From contig NZ_CP071839.1 in assembly GCF_017526105.1 (NCBI RefSeq), positions 8,036,001 to 8,100,000 of the forward strand: a stretch of 64,000 bases of DNA. The letters are read 5' to 3'. The notes beneath the pieces are model-generated. The model did no database searches. It was not told the DNA's origin and saw only the letters and a list, made by a program, of their open reading frames with translations. Within the stretch, counting starts at the first letter, position 1, and every line of letters starts with the position of its first letter. Source of the stretch: Streptomyces cyanogenus. Lineage in GTDB: Bacteria; Actinomycetota; Actinomycetes; Streptomycetales; Streptomycetaceae. The position numbers and the translations under genes were made by a program. Shown in pieces: positions 53,901-61,562 of the stretch.

Positions 53901-54260
53901 CTACTCGTCCCAGGCCTGGACGATGAGCTGATCGGCGATCTTGCCGTCCCGCAGGGTGACCATCGACTCGGCGAGCACCCGGGTGCCGTCCGCGTACTCA
54001 CACGACTCGCTGTACGCGGCCTGGTCGCCCTGCACGACGCACCGGTCCAGCTTGTGCGTCATGTCGCGGCTGTAGATGTCGTCCAGCAGTTCGGCGATCT
54101 GGCTCCGGCCGTGCAGGACCGTGGGATGACTGGGCTGGTTGTTGCGGTCGACGATACGGATCTCCGCGTCGTCCGCGTAGAGCGACAGCAGGTTGTTGCC
54201 GGTGTTGCCCTCGATGGCCCGGCGCAGTGTCTCGGTGTCGAAAGCCGTCGCGGTACCCAT
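53901..54260 (-). CDS. SnoaL-like (NTF2-fold) protein
   Basis: 119 residues from ATG 54260 with a near-perfect GAAGGAGGT 5 nt upstream. Features of the SnoaL-like/NTF2 fold: LRRAIEGNTGNNLLSLYADDAEIRIVD (first helix and strand), LHGRSQIAELLDDIYSRDM and a C-terminal antiparallel sheet (ESCEYADG, AESMVTLRDGKIADQLIVQAW). Members include ketosteroid-isomerase-like enzymes and ligand-binding proteins; the function here is unknown. It is divergent from the mycothiol-dependent dehydrogenase, sharing a 297-nt control region with two palindromes, so the two may be co-regulated. Confidence 0.85.
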   Translation of the reverse strand: MGTATAFDTETLRRAIEGNTGNNLLSLYADDAEIRIVDRNNQPSHPTVLHGRSQIAELLDDIYSRDMTHKLDRCVVQGDQAAYSESCEYADGTRVLAESMVTLRDGKIADQLIVQAWDE

Positions 54261-54450
54261 GGTGACCTCCTTCAGGCGCCCGCGGCCCGGCCAGGATCGG
54301 ACCGCACGGGCCCCACCTCCGAGCGTCCTCCGCCCCGGCGGCCACGGCAAGCCCGGCCGCCGCCTCCGCCCCACGGGGGGCCGCGGCCCGCCGCCCCGGA
54401 CCGCTTCCCGCGGGTCGGCGAGCAGCTGCAGGAGCTGGGAGGGCACTGTC

Positions 54451-54490
54451 CGCCACCGGTGGCGCAAAGATCCACGATCACCCTCGTGGA
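54451..54490. promoter_or_regulatory. Two palindromes in the SnoaL/mscR divergent region
   Basis: CGCCACCGGTGGCG (54451-54464) is a perfect 14-bp palindrome. TCCACGA-TCACCC-TCGTGGA (54471-54490) has a 7-bp inverted repeat with a 6-nt spacer. They lie 68-107 nt upstream of the dehydrogenase start. The rest of the 54,261-54,557 spacer is GC-rich without a gene. Confidence 0.45.
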
Positions 54491-54557
54491 CCGTCCCGCT
54501 ACCCATCGGTCGCGCGTAGGGTCGGCGGCGAAGGCATTCGACGGAAGGGACCAGACC

Positions 54558-55646
54558 ATGGCGCAGGAAGTACGCGGCGTGATCGCACCGGGCAGGAACG
54601 AGCCCGTACGGGTCGAGACGATCGTGGTGCCGGACCCGGGGCCCGGCGAAGCCGTCGTACGCGTCCAGGCCTGCGGAGTCTGTCACACCGATCTGCACTA
54701 CAAACAGGGCGGCATCTCGGACGACTTCCCCTTCCTGCTCGGCCACGAGGCCGCCGGCGTGGTGGAGTCGGTCGGCGACGGCGTCACCGACGTCGCCCCC
54801 GGCGACTTCGTCATCCTCAACTGGCGTGCGGTGTGCGGCCAGTGCCGTGCCTGTCTGCGCGGCCGGCCCTGGTACTGCTTCAACACCCACAACGCGCGGC
54901 AGAAGATGACCCTCGCCGGCACCGGCCAGGAGCTGTCCCCGGCCCTCGGGATCGGCGCGTTCGCGGAGAAGACGCTCGTCGCGGCCGGCCAGTGCACCAA
55001 GGTCGACCCGGCGGTCTCCCCGGCGGTCGCGGGCCTCCTCGGCTGCGGGGTGATGGCCGGCATCGGCGCGGCGATCAACACCGGGAACGTCGGCCGCGGT
55101 GACGCGGTCGCCGTCATCGGCTGCGGCGGTGTCGGCGGCGCGGCGATCGCCGGGTCGAACCTGGCCGGCGCGGCGAAGATCATCGCGGTGGACATCGACG
55201 ACCGCAAGCTGGAGAAGGCCCGCACGCTGGGCGCCACCCACACGGTCAACTCCAAGGAGACCGACCCGGTCGAGGCGATCCGCGAGCTGACCGGCGGCTT
55301 CGGCGCCGACGTCGTCATCGAGGCCGTCGGCCGCCCGGAGACCTACCGGCAGGCCTTCTACGCCCGCGATCTCGCCGGCACCGTCGTCCTCGTCGGCGTG
55401 CCCACCCCCGAGATGAAGCTCGAACTGCCCCTGCTGGACGTCTTCGGCCGCGGCGGCGCCCTGAAGTCGAGCTGGTACGGCGACTGCCTGCCCACCCGGG
55501 ACTTCCCCATGCTGATCGACCTCCATCTGCAGGGCCGCCTGCCGCTCGACGCGTTCGTCACCGAGACCGTCCAACTGGACCAGGTGGAGCAGGCCTTCGA
55601 GCGGATGCACCACGGCGACGTGCTGCGTTCGGTGGTGGTGCTGTGA
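54558..55646 (+). CDS. mscR: S-(hydroxymethyl)mycothiol dehydrogenase (mycothiol-dependent formaldehyde dehydrogenase)
   Basis: 362 residues from ATG 54558. Zinc MDR-family enzyme: CGVCHTDLHYKQGG and GHEAAG (catalytic zinc), CGQCRACLRGRPWYC (structural zinc), IGCGGVGGAAI (NAD-binding) and GVPTPEMKLELPL. The N-terminus MAQEVRGVIAPG and overall length match actinobacterial MscR enzymes. It oxidises the mycothiol adduct of formaldehyde with NAD and may also act as a nitrosomycothiol reductase. The stop overlaps the next gene's start (TGATG), so expression is coupled. The pairing with a metallo-beta-lactamase-fold protein is the usual mscR context. Confidence 0.93.
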   Translation: MAQEVRGVIAPGRNEPVRVETIVVPDPGPGEAVVRVQACGVCHTDLHYKQGGISDDFPFLLGHEAAGVVESVGDGVTDVAPGDFVILNWRAVCGQCRACLRGRPWYCFNTHNARQKMTLAGTGQELSPALGIGAFAEKTLVAAGQCTKVDPAVSPAVAGLLGCGVMAGIGAAINTGNVGRGDAVAVIGCGGVGGAAIAGSNLAGAAKIIAVDIDDRKLEKARTLGATHTVNSKETDPVEAIRELTGGFGADVVIEAVGRPETYRQAFYARDLAGTVVLVGVPTPEMKLELPLLDVFGRGGALKSSWYGDCLPTRDFPMLIDLHLQGRLPLDAFVTETVQLDQVEQAFERMHHGDVLRSVVVL

Positions 55647-56275
55647 TGACCGTACGCATCGAACGCCTCGTCACCGCCGGACAGTTCAGCCTCGACGGCG
55701 GCACCTGGGACGTGGAGAACAACGTGTGGATCGTCGGCGACGAGCGGGAGGTGATCGTCATCGACGCCGCCCACGACGCCGAGGCCATCGCCCGCGCGGT
55801 CGACGACCGGCGCCTGACCGCCATCGTGTGCACGCACGCCCACAACGACCACATCGACGCCGCCCCGGCCCTCGCCGACCTCACCGGCGCCACCATCTGG
55901 CTGCACCCCGACGACCTGCCGCTGTGGAAGCAGACCCACCCGCACCGCGACCCCGACCGGCATCTCCTCGACGGCCAGGTCATCGAGGCCGCGGGCGCGG
56001 ACCTCACCGTCCTGCACACCCCCGGCCACGCCCCGGGCGCCGTCTGCCTGTACGACCCCGGCCTCGGTACCGTGTTCACGGGCGACACCCTCTTCAAGGG
56101 CGGCCCCGGAGCCACCGGACGCTCCTACTCGCACTTCCCGACCATCATCGACTCCATCCGCCACCGCCTGCTCACCCTGCCGCCGGAGACGAAGGTCCTC
56201 ACCGGCCACGGCGACAGCACCACCATCGGCGCCGAGGCACCCCATCTGGAGGAGTGGATCGCCCGCGGCCACTGA
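55646..56275 (+). CDS. Metallo-beta-lactamase-fold hydrolase, mscR partner
   Basis: 209 residues from ATG 55646 (GTG 55643 is possible). The metal-binding motif THAHNDHIDAA is followed by the HTPGHAPGAVCLY His, the FTGDTLFKGGPG Asp and a final GHGDSTTIG His, all typical of the glyoxalase II-like branch. It sits directly behind mscR with a 1-nt overlap. The likely role is hydrolysing the thioester formed during mycothiol-dependent formaldehyde oxidation (S-formylmycothiol), by analogy with glutathione systems (inference). Confidence 0.9.
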   Translation: MTVRIERLVTAGQFSLDGGTWDVENNVWIVGDEREVIVIDAAHDAEAIARAVDDRRLTAIVCTHAHNDHIDAAPALADLTGATIWLHPDDLPLWKQTHPHRDPDRHLLDGQVIEAAGADLTVLHTPGHAPGAVCLYDPGLGTVFTGDTLFKGGPGATGRSYSHFPTIIDSIRHRLLTLPPETKVLTGHGDSTTIGAEAPHLEEWIARGH

Positions 56276-56395
56276 GCGACGGCGGCGGCACACCGCGGGG
56301 GCCCGCGTAAAAGCCGACAGAAGATGTCCGGCTTCCCGGCGACAGTGGTCGACGACAGCAGTCGCACCGCAGTCGTCACGCACAGGAGGCCGTAC

Positions 56396-57310
56396 ATGTC
56401 GGGACCGCTCGAAGGCAGGGTGGCGCTGGTCGCCGGGGCGACCCGGGGCGCCGGACGCGGCATCGCCGTGGAACTCGGTGCGGCCGGCGCCACCGTCTAC
56501 GTCACCGGCCGCAGCACCCGCGCCCAGCGCTCCGAGTACGACCGGCCCGAGACCATCGAGGACACCGCCGACCTCGTCACCGAGGCCGGCGGACAGGGCA
56601 TCGCCGTACCGGCCGACCACCTGGACCCGTCCGCCGTACGGCGCCTGGTGGACCGCATCGCGGACGAGCAGGGCCGCCTCGACGTCCTCGTCAACGACAT
56701 CTGGGGCGGCGAGCACCTCTTCGCGTGGGACACCCCCGTGTGGGAGCACGACCTCGACAAGGGGCTCCGGCTGCTCCGCCTCGGCGTCGAGACCCACGCC
56801 GTCACCAGCCACCACGCACTGCCGCTGCTGCTGCGCCACCCCGGCGGCCTGGTCGTGGAGGTCACCGACGGCACCGCCGAGTACAACCGCGACACCTACC
56901 GCGTGAACTTCTTCTACGACCTCGCCAAGACGTCCGTACTGCGCATGGCCTTCGCCCTCGGCCACGAACTCGGCCCGCGCGGCGCCACCGCCGTCGCCCT
57001 CACCCCCGGGTGGATGCGCTCCGAGCTCATGCTCGACGCGTACGGCGTCCGCGAGGAGAACTGGCGGGACGCGCTGCGACGCGAACCCCACTTCGCCATC
57101 TCCGAGACCCCGCGCTTCACCGGCCGGGCCGTCGCCGCCCTGGCCGCCGACCCCGACGTGGCCCGGTTCAACGGCCGGTCCCTCTCCAGCGGCGGCCTCG
57201 CCCGCGAGTACGGCTTCACCGACCTCGACGGCAGCCGGCCGGACGCCTGGCGGTACCTGGTCGAGGTACAGGACGCGGGCAAGCCGGCGGACGTCACCGG
57301 ATACCGGTGA
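56396..57310 (+). CDS. Short-chain dehydrogenase/reductase
   Basis: 304 residues from ATG 56396, which has AGGAGG 6 nt upstream; an in-frame ATG at 56324 has none. The nucleotide-binding motif AGATRGAGRGIA and VTGRSTR show an SDR using NADP. The active-site region reads NRDTYRVNFFYDLAKTSV, with Tyr and Lys spaced YxxxK (YDLAK). This divergent form is common in actinobacterial SDRs close to human DHRS1. Substrate unknown. It stands alone, 120 nt after the lactamase-fold gene, and converges on the decarboxylase gene. Confidence 0.88.
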   Translation: MSGPLEGRVALVAGATRGAGRGIAVELGAAGATVYVTGRSTRAQRSEYDRPETIEDTADLVTEAGGQGIAVPADHLDPSAVRRLVDRIADEQGRLDVLVNDIWGGEHLFAWDTPVWEHDLDKGLRLLRLGVETHAVTSHHALPLLLRHPGGLVVEVTDGTAEYNRDTYRVNFFYDLAKTSVLRMAFALGHELGPRGATAVALTPGWMRSELMLDAYGVREENWRDALRREPHFAISETPRFTGRAVAALAADPDVARFNGRSLSSGGLAREYGFTDLDGSRPDAWRYLVEVQDAGKPADVTGYR

Positions 57311-57361
57311 ACCGGCGCCCGCGGAGGCTTCCACACGGCGGTACGACGCTCCGGCCGGCCG

Positions 57362-58750
57362 TCAGACGGAGGCCGCCGCCAGCACCCGGAGCACCCGGTC
57401 GGTGTCGGCCGCGGTGGTCCGCCAGTTGCTGAACGCCGCGCGCAGCCCGGGCACCCCGCCGTACACCGTCGGCGTCACGAACGCCTCCCCGGACTCGGCG
57501 ACCGCCCGGGCCAGCGCGGCCACCCGCTGCGGCGACGGGTCCGCGGCGAGCGTGAAGCAGACCACGTTGAGCCGCACCGGGGCCAGCAGACGCAGGCCCG
57601 GCAGCGCGTCGACGCCCGCGCCGAGCCTGCGCGCCAGGTCGACACTGCGCTCGACGATCTCCCGGTGCCCGGCCCGCCCGTAGGCCACCAGCGAGAACCA
57701 GGCCGGCAGGGCCCGCAGCCGGCGCGAGTTCTCCGGGGTCAGATGCAGGAAGTCCGGCTCGCCCTCGGGCCCGCCGAGATACGGCGAGGCGTTGTGGAAC
57801 ACCGCCACCTGCAGATCGCGGCGCCGGGTGAACTGGACGGCCGCGTCATAGGGGACGTTGAGCCACTTGTGCAGGTCCACGCAGACCGAGTCGGCCGCGT
57901 CCAGACCGTCGACCAGCGCGGCGTGCTCCGGGGAGAGCGCGGCGAAGGCACCGAACGCCGCGTCCACGTGCAGCCAGAAGTCGTACCGCTCCTTCAGTGC
58001 CGCGATCGCCCGCAGATCGTCGAAGTCGACGGTGTTCACGGTGCCCGCGTTCGCCACCACGATCACCGGCCGGCCGGCCCGCTCGGCCAGCGCCGCCTCC
58101 AGCGCGGCCACGTCGACGGCCTCCCGGTTGCCGGGCAGCAGCGGCACCCGCCGCAGCCGGTCCCGGCCCAGGCCCAGCACCGACATCGCCTTCGTGATGC
58201 TGGAGTGCGGGCTGCCGGAGAGCACCTCCAGCGGGCCCAGCGCGGCGGCGCCCTCCCGGGAGACGTCCACGACCAGCCGTTCGCCGGCCCACTCCCGGCC
58301 GATCGCCAGACCGACCGTGTTCGACATGGTCGCGCCCGTCACGAACGCCCCGCTGTGCGCCTCGCCCAGCCCGAACAGCTCGCGCAGCCACACCACCGTC
58401 TCCCGCTCCAGCTCCTGCGCCCAGGACCCGCCCGCCCCGGACAGGTTCTGGTCGAACGCGGACGTCAGCCAGTCCCCGGCGACGGCCGCCGGCGTCGCGC
58501 CGCCCGTGACGAAGCCGAGGTAACGCGGGCCGGCGGAGCCGGAGAAGCCGGGCGCCCACCGCTCGGCGAACCGGGCGAGGGCGCCGTCGCCGCCCGCGCC
58601 CGCGTCCGGGAGCGGAGCCCGCCCGGACGGGGGCCCGGGTGCGGCGACCGGCCGCTCGGCCAGCCCCTCCACCTCCCGGACGGCGAGATCGCGGGCGGCC
58701 TGCAGCAGTTCGGGGAGCCGGGAGAGATCACCGGCGAGGGTACGGTGCAT
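57362..58750 (-). CDS. PLP-dependent decarboxylase, group II type
   Basis: 462 residues from ATG 58750. Fold type I PLP enzyme of the aromatic/glutamate decarboxylase group: GPRYLGFVTGGATPAAVAGDWL, GAFVTGATMSNTVGLAIGREW, HSSITKAMSVLGLG, ANAGTVNTVDFDDL, HVDAAFGAFAAL (Asp contacting the pyridine nitrogen) and SVCVDLHKWLNVPYDA (Lys that binds PLP). It should remove the carboxyl group from an amino acid; the substrate is unresolved, since annotators often assign such proteins as aminotransferases. It is divergent from a MocR regulator with three TGGACC-type sites between, so it is its probable target. Confidence 0.9.
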   Translation of the reverse strand: MHRTLAGDLSRLPELLQAARDLAVREVEGLAERPVAAPGPPSGRAPLPDAGAGGDGALARFAERWAPGFSGSAGPRYLGFVTGGATPAAVAGDWLTSAFDQNLSGAGGSWAQELERETVVWLRELFGLGEAHSGAFVTGATMSNTVGLAIGREWAGERLVVDVSREGAAALGPLEVLSGSPHSSITKAMSVLGLGRDRLRRVPLLPGNREAVDVAALEAALAERAGRPVIVVANAGTVNTVDFDDLRAIAALKERYDFWLHVDAAFGAFAALSPEHAALVDGLDAADSVCVDLHKWLNVPYDAAVQFTRRRDLQVAVFHNASPYLGGPEGEPDFLHLTPENSRRLRALPAWFSLVAYGRAGHREIVERSVDLARRLGAGVDALPGLRLLAPVRLNVVCFTLAADPSPQRVAALARAVAESGEAFVTPTVYGGVPGLRAAFSNWRTTAADTDRVLRVLAAASV

Positions 58751-58785
58751 GCGCCGCAGCGTAGACCGCGGCGGCCGCCGGGCAC

Positions 58786-58827
58786 CTGGTCCACTTCGCG
58801 GCAACTGGACCAGCGAAACTGGACCGG
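58786..58827. promoter_or_regulatory. Predicted MocR operator: three CTGGACC-type boxes
   Basis: CTGGTCCA (58786-58793), ACTGGACCAG (58804-58813) and ACTGGACCGG (58818-58827). The first is inverted relative to the second; the second and third are direct repeats 14 nt apart. The last touches the GTG start of the MocR gene. MocR proteins typically bind direct plus inverted boxes in such divergent gaps. Confidence 0.6.
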
Positions 58828-60215
58828 TGGACACAGGATTCGTCGCCGCGCTCGGCGACTGGCGCGGCCGCCCCGGACCCCTCGCGCGCACCCTCGCCGC
58901 GGCGGTGCGCGACGCCGTGGTCGACGGCCGGCTGCCGGCCGGCACCCGGCTGCCCTCGGAACGGGAACTGGCCCGCACGCTGTGCCTCAGCCGCGGCACC
59001 GTGGTCGCCGCCCTCGGCCTGCTGCGCGCCGACGGCTGGCTGCACACCCGGCACGGCAGCGGCAGCGCCGTACGCCTGCCCGCCCGCCTCACCGAGCGCA
59101 CCACCCCCTGGTCCCTGGACCGGGGCGGCGCCCCCGACGCGGCCCTCGACCTCACCCTCGCGGTGACCGCCGCGCCCCACGACGCCTACCGCGCCGCCCT
59201 CGCCCGCGCCGTCGAACGCAGCGCCCCGCTGCTCGTCGACTCCGGCGTCGCCACGGTCGGCCTGCCCCGGCTCCGCGAGCTGATCGCGGACCGCTACACC
59301 CGCGCCGGCCTCGCCACCCGCCCCGAGCAGATCCTGGTCACCGCAGGCGCCCAGGCCGCCCTCACCCTGCTCCTGGACCACCTGCACACCGACCGCAGGG
59401 CACCCGTGGTGGTGGAGAACCCCGCCTACCCGGGCGCCCTCGCCGTGCTGCGCGCCCGCCGGGCCCGCCTGCTGCCGGTCCCCGTGTCGGCCCGGGCCGG
59501 CTGGGACCTGGAGCACCTCACCGCCGCCGTACGCCGGCACCGCCCCCGGCTCGCCTACCTGGTCCCCGACTTCCACAACCCGACCGGCGCCCACATGGAC
59601 CCCGCCGCCCGCCGGGAGCTCGCCGCGCTCGCCGACCGCCACCGGCTCACCGTCCTCGCCGACGAGACCATGCGCGACCTGGACCTGAGAACACCGCCCG
59701 GCACCGAACCCCACCTCGCCGGGGCGCGGGTGATCCAGATCGGCTCCGCGAGCAAGACCCTGTGGAGCGGCCTCAGGGTCGGCTGGATCCGGGCCACCGC
59801 GGACCTCGTACGGCAGCTGCGGCACACCCCGCTGCAGGCCCAGCTGTCGCCGCCGCCCCTGGAACAGCTCATCGCCGCCGAACTCCTCGGCGCGCCGCTG
59901 CCGGCCCTGCTCGCCGACCGGCGCGCCCGGCTGCGCGCCCAGCGCGACCACCTCGCCGCGCTGCTCGCCAGCACGGGATGGACGTACACCGTCCCGGCGG
60001 GCGGGCTGACCTTCTGGCTGCACCTGGGCGACGCCGGCCCGCACGCCACCGACCTCGCGGCCAGGGCCGCCGCACGCGGCCTCGCGATCACCCCGGGACC
60101 CCGCTTCACCGCCGACCGCACCACCCTGACCCGCCACCTCCGCCTGCCGTTCACGGCGACGCCCGAGACCCTGACCCGGGCGGTCGGGCTGCTGCGGCAG
60201 TGCTGGACGCCCTGA
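58827..60215 (+). CDS. MocR/PdxR-type GntR regulator with aminotransferase domain
   Basis: 462 residues from GTG 58827; upstream in-frame codons have no similarity and overlap the operator. The N-terminal GntR winged helix (LPSERELARTLCLSRGTVVAALGLLRADG, then RHGSGSAV) is joined to a fold type I aminotransferase-like domain with the PLP Lys in IGSASKTLWSGLRVGWI, plus NPAYPGAL and PDFHNPTGAHMDPAARREL. MocR proteins use PLP or a PLP-amino-acid adduct as effector. The divergent PLP decarboxylase is the likely target. Length matches the family (about 450-500). Confidence 0.92.
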   Translation: MDTGFVAALGDWRGRPGPLARTLAAAVRDAVVDGRLPAGTRLPSERELARTLCLSRGTVVAALGLLRADGWLHTRHGSGSAVRLPARLTERTTPWSLDRGGAPDAALDLTLAVTAAPHDAYRAALARAVERSAPLLVDSGVATVGLPRLRELIADRYTRAGLATRPEQILVTAGAQAALTLLLDHLHTDRRAPVVVENPAYPGALAVLRARRARLLPVPVSARAGWDLEHLTAAVRRHRPRLAYLVPDFHNPTGAHMDPAARRELAALADRHRLTVLADETMRDLDLRTPPGTEPHLAGARVIQIGSASKTLWSGLRVGWIRATADLVRQLRHTPLQAQLSPPPLEQLIAAELLGAPLPALLADRRARLRAQRDHLAALLASTGWTYTVPAGGLTFWLHLGDAGPHATDLAARAAARGLAITPGPRFTADRTTLTRHLRLPFTATPETLTRAVGLLRQCWTP

Positions 60216-60245
60216 GTGCCGTACGGGCCGAAGTTTCACCGTTTC

Positions 60246-60258
60246 GTCACAGCGTGAC
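60246..60258. promoter_or_regulatory. Palindrome GTCAC-AGC-GTGAC upstream of the L,D-transpeptidase gene
   Basis: It lies in the 167-nt spacer, 125 nt before the transpeptidase start, within a locally AT-richer segment beginning TTTCACCGTTTCG. It could be a regulator site, although the palindrome is short. The rest of the spacer holds no gene. Confidence 0.35.
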
Positions 60259-60382
60259 CGGAACCACAACCCTGGCCTGCCCCGCCGGGTCTAGTAGTCC
60301 GAGACCACGGGAACCGCGCCGGGGAGGACCGGGGGAGGCCCGGGCGAACGAACGGGACACAAGGGGAAGGGGACGAGGCCGC

Positions 60383-61078
60383 ATGGGGGTCATACGCAGA
60401 CGAGGTGTGGTCGCGCTGGGCGTCACGGGGCTGGTGGCGCCGCTCGCGCTCGCGCTGACCGCGACGCCGGCCCAGGCCGCGAGCTGCACCACGCGGACGG
60501 GGCCGTACCAGAAGCAGGTGGAGAAGTTCCTGGGCCGGCCGGTCGACGGCAGGCAGTCCGCCGCGGACTGCAAGGCGATCCAGGCCTTCCAGACCAAGCA
60601 CGGCATCATGCCGAACATCGGCTACGCCGGCCCTGTGACGTGGGGTGTGATGGACCTCATGAACAAGCAGAGGGCCGTCGGGAACAAGCCGAACAAGGAC
60701 GGCAAGTGCCCGGTGAACAAGGGCCGGATCGCCTGCGTGAACCTCACGCTCCAGCTCAGCTGGGTCCAGGACGGCAACCGGCTCGTCTACGGTCCCGTGC
60801 CGGTGCGCACCGGACGCGACGGCTACGAGACCCGCACCGGCCTGAAGAAGATCTACTGGCGGGACATCGACCACCGCTCGACCATCTACGACGTGCCGAT
60901 GCCCTACAGCCAGTTCTTCGACGGCGGCCAGGCCTTCCACTCGGTGGGCCTGAGCATGTGGAACCCGCCGGGTTCGCACGGCTGCGTCAACATGACCACC
61001 AAGGACGCCAAGAAGTACTGGTCGCTGCTGAGGACCGGGGACGACGTCTTCGTCTACGGCCGCAAGCCGGGCACCTGA
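60383..61078 (+). CDS. Secreted L,D-transpeptidase with peptidoglycan-binding domain
   Basis: 231 residues. A signal peptide (MGVIRRRGVVALGVTGLVAP, then Ala-rich to AQAAS) leads into a PG_binding_1-like domain (~36-90, VEKFLGRPVDGRQSAADCKAIQAFQTKHG). A YkuD catalytic domain occupies ~105-228, with HSVGLSMWNPPGSHGCVNM containing the catalytic His and Cys (SHGC). Such enzymes form 3-3 cross-links in peptidoglycan or attach proteins; they act outside the membrane and are inhibited by carbapenems. Four extra Cys residues may form disulfides. No operon partner. Confidence 0.92.
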   Translation: MGVIRRRGVVALGVTGLVAPLALALTATPAQAASCTTRTGPYQKQVEKFLGRPVDGRQSAADCKAIQAFQTKHGIMPNIGYAGPVTWGVMDLMNKQRAVGNKPNKDGKCPVNKGRIACVNLTLQLSWVQDGNRLVYGPVPVRTGRDGYETRTGLKKIYWRDIDHRSTIYDVPMPYSQFFDGGQAFHSVGLSMWNPPGSHGCVNMTTKDAKKYWSLLRTGDDVFVYGRKPGT

Positions 61079-61204
61079 GCCCGCGGCGGTGCCCGGTCGC
61101 CCCCCTGCCCTGCCGTGCGGACTCCCGCGCGAGGACGCCCGGCATGGCGGGGCGGGCTGCGTACGAGTACGAAGTGAACGCGCGTGGACGGAACTCCCGC
61201 CTCC

Positions 61205-61300
61205 GGTCGACATATTGACGTGATGAGTAACACGGTCCGAAATGTCCGTATCGCGGATACTTACTCACAACGTCTTCACGTCGGTCGGCATATGCTTCAC
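61205..61300 (+). promoter_or_regulatory. AT-rich promoter region of the small conserved gene
   Basis: The stretch is much richer in A and T than its surroundings. TTGACG near 61216 could be a -35 box with CGAAAT 17 nt on as -10. GGATACT near 61256 is a second -10 candidate nearer the gene. The palindrome GCATATGC lies just before the start. Boxes are tentative. Between 61,079 and 61,204 I see no gene. Confidence 0.45.
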
Positions 61301-61303
61301 AGC

Positions 61304-61477
61304 ATGTCCACCACTGTTGCAGCCGCCTCCGAGCGATCGGCCGCGGAGGTCAACGAGGAGATCCGGGCCCTGTGGCGCCGGTCGGGCGGGACACTGACCA
61401 CCGAGCAGCGCGCGGAGTACCAGCGCCTCGTGATGGAATGGGCCGCCGCGACCCCGCGGGGGCGCCGGGCGGCCTGA
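61304..61477 (+). CDS. Small conserved hypothetical protein
   Basis: 57 residues starting MSTTVAAASERSAAEVNEEI, with IRALWRRSGGTLTTEQRAEYQRLVMEWAAA. It is predicted to be two helices joined by a turn and is acidic to neutral. It matches a small Streptomyces protein of unknown function that I recall as conserved. A longer frame reaches 61184 but crosses the AT-rich promoter-like region. It has its own promoter region and a strong terminator, so it is expressed alone. Confidence 0.7.
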   Translation: MSTTVAAASERSAAEVNEEIRALWRRSGGTLTTEQRAEYQRLVMEWAAATPRGRRAA

Positions 61478-61509
61478 CCGACCCCGCGCACACCACGCAC
61501 GCACCGTCC

Positions 61510-61537
61510 AGGGCACCCGTGAGCACACGGGTGCCCT
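61510..61537. terminator. Strong bidirectional hairpin terminator
   Basis: AGGGCACCCGTG and CACGGGTGCCCT form a perfect 12-bp stem with the loop AGCA, followed by TTCT. It lies between the small conserved gene and the convergent protease gene. Confidence 0.9.
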
Positions 61538-61562
61538 TCTCGTCGTACCCCCGGCCGGTCCG

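Noticed and set aside
57665..61078. Single long plus-strand frame through the decarboxylase antisense, MocR gene and L,D-transpeptidase.
   Set aside because: Only its last 231 codons have family motifs and a signal peptide; the rest is a shadow of genes in other frames.
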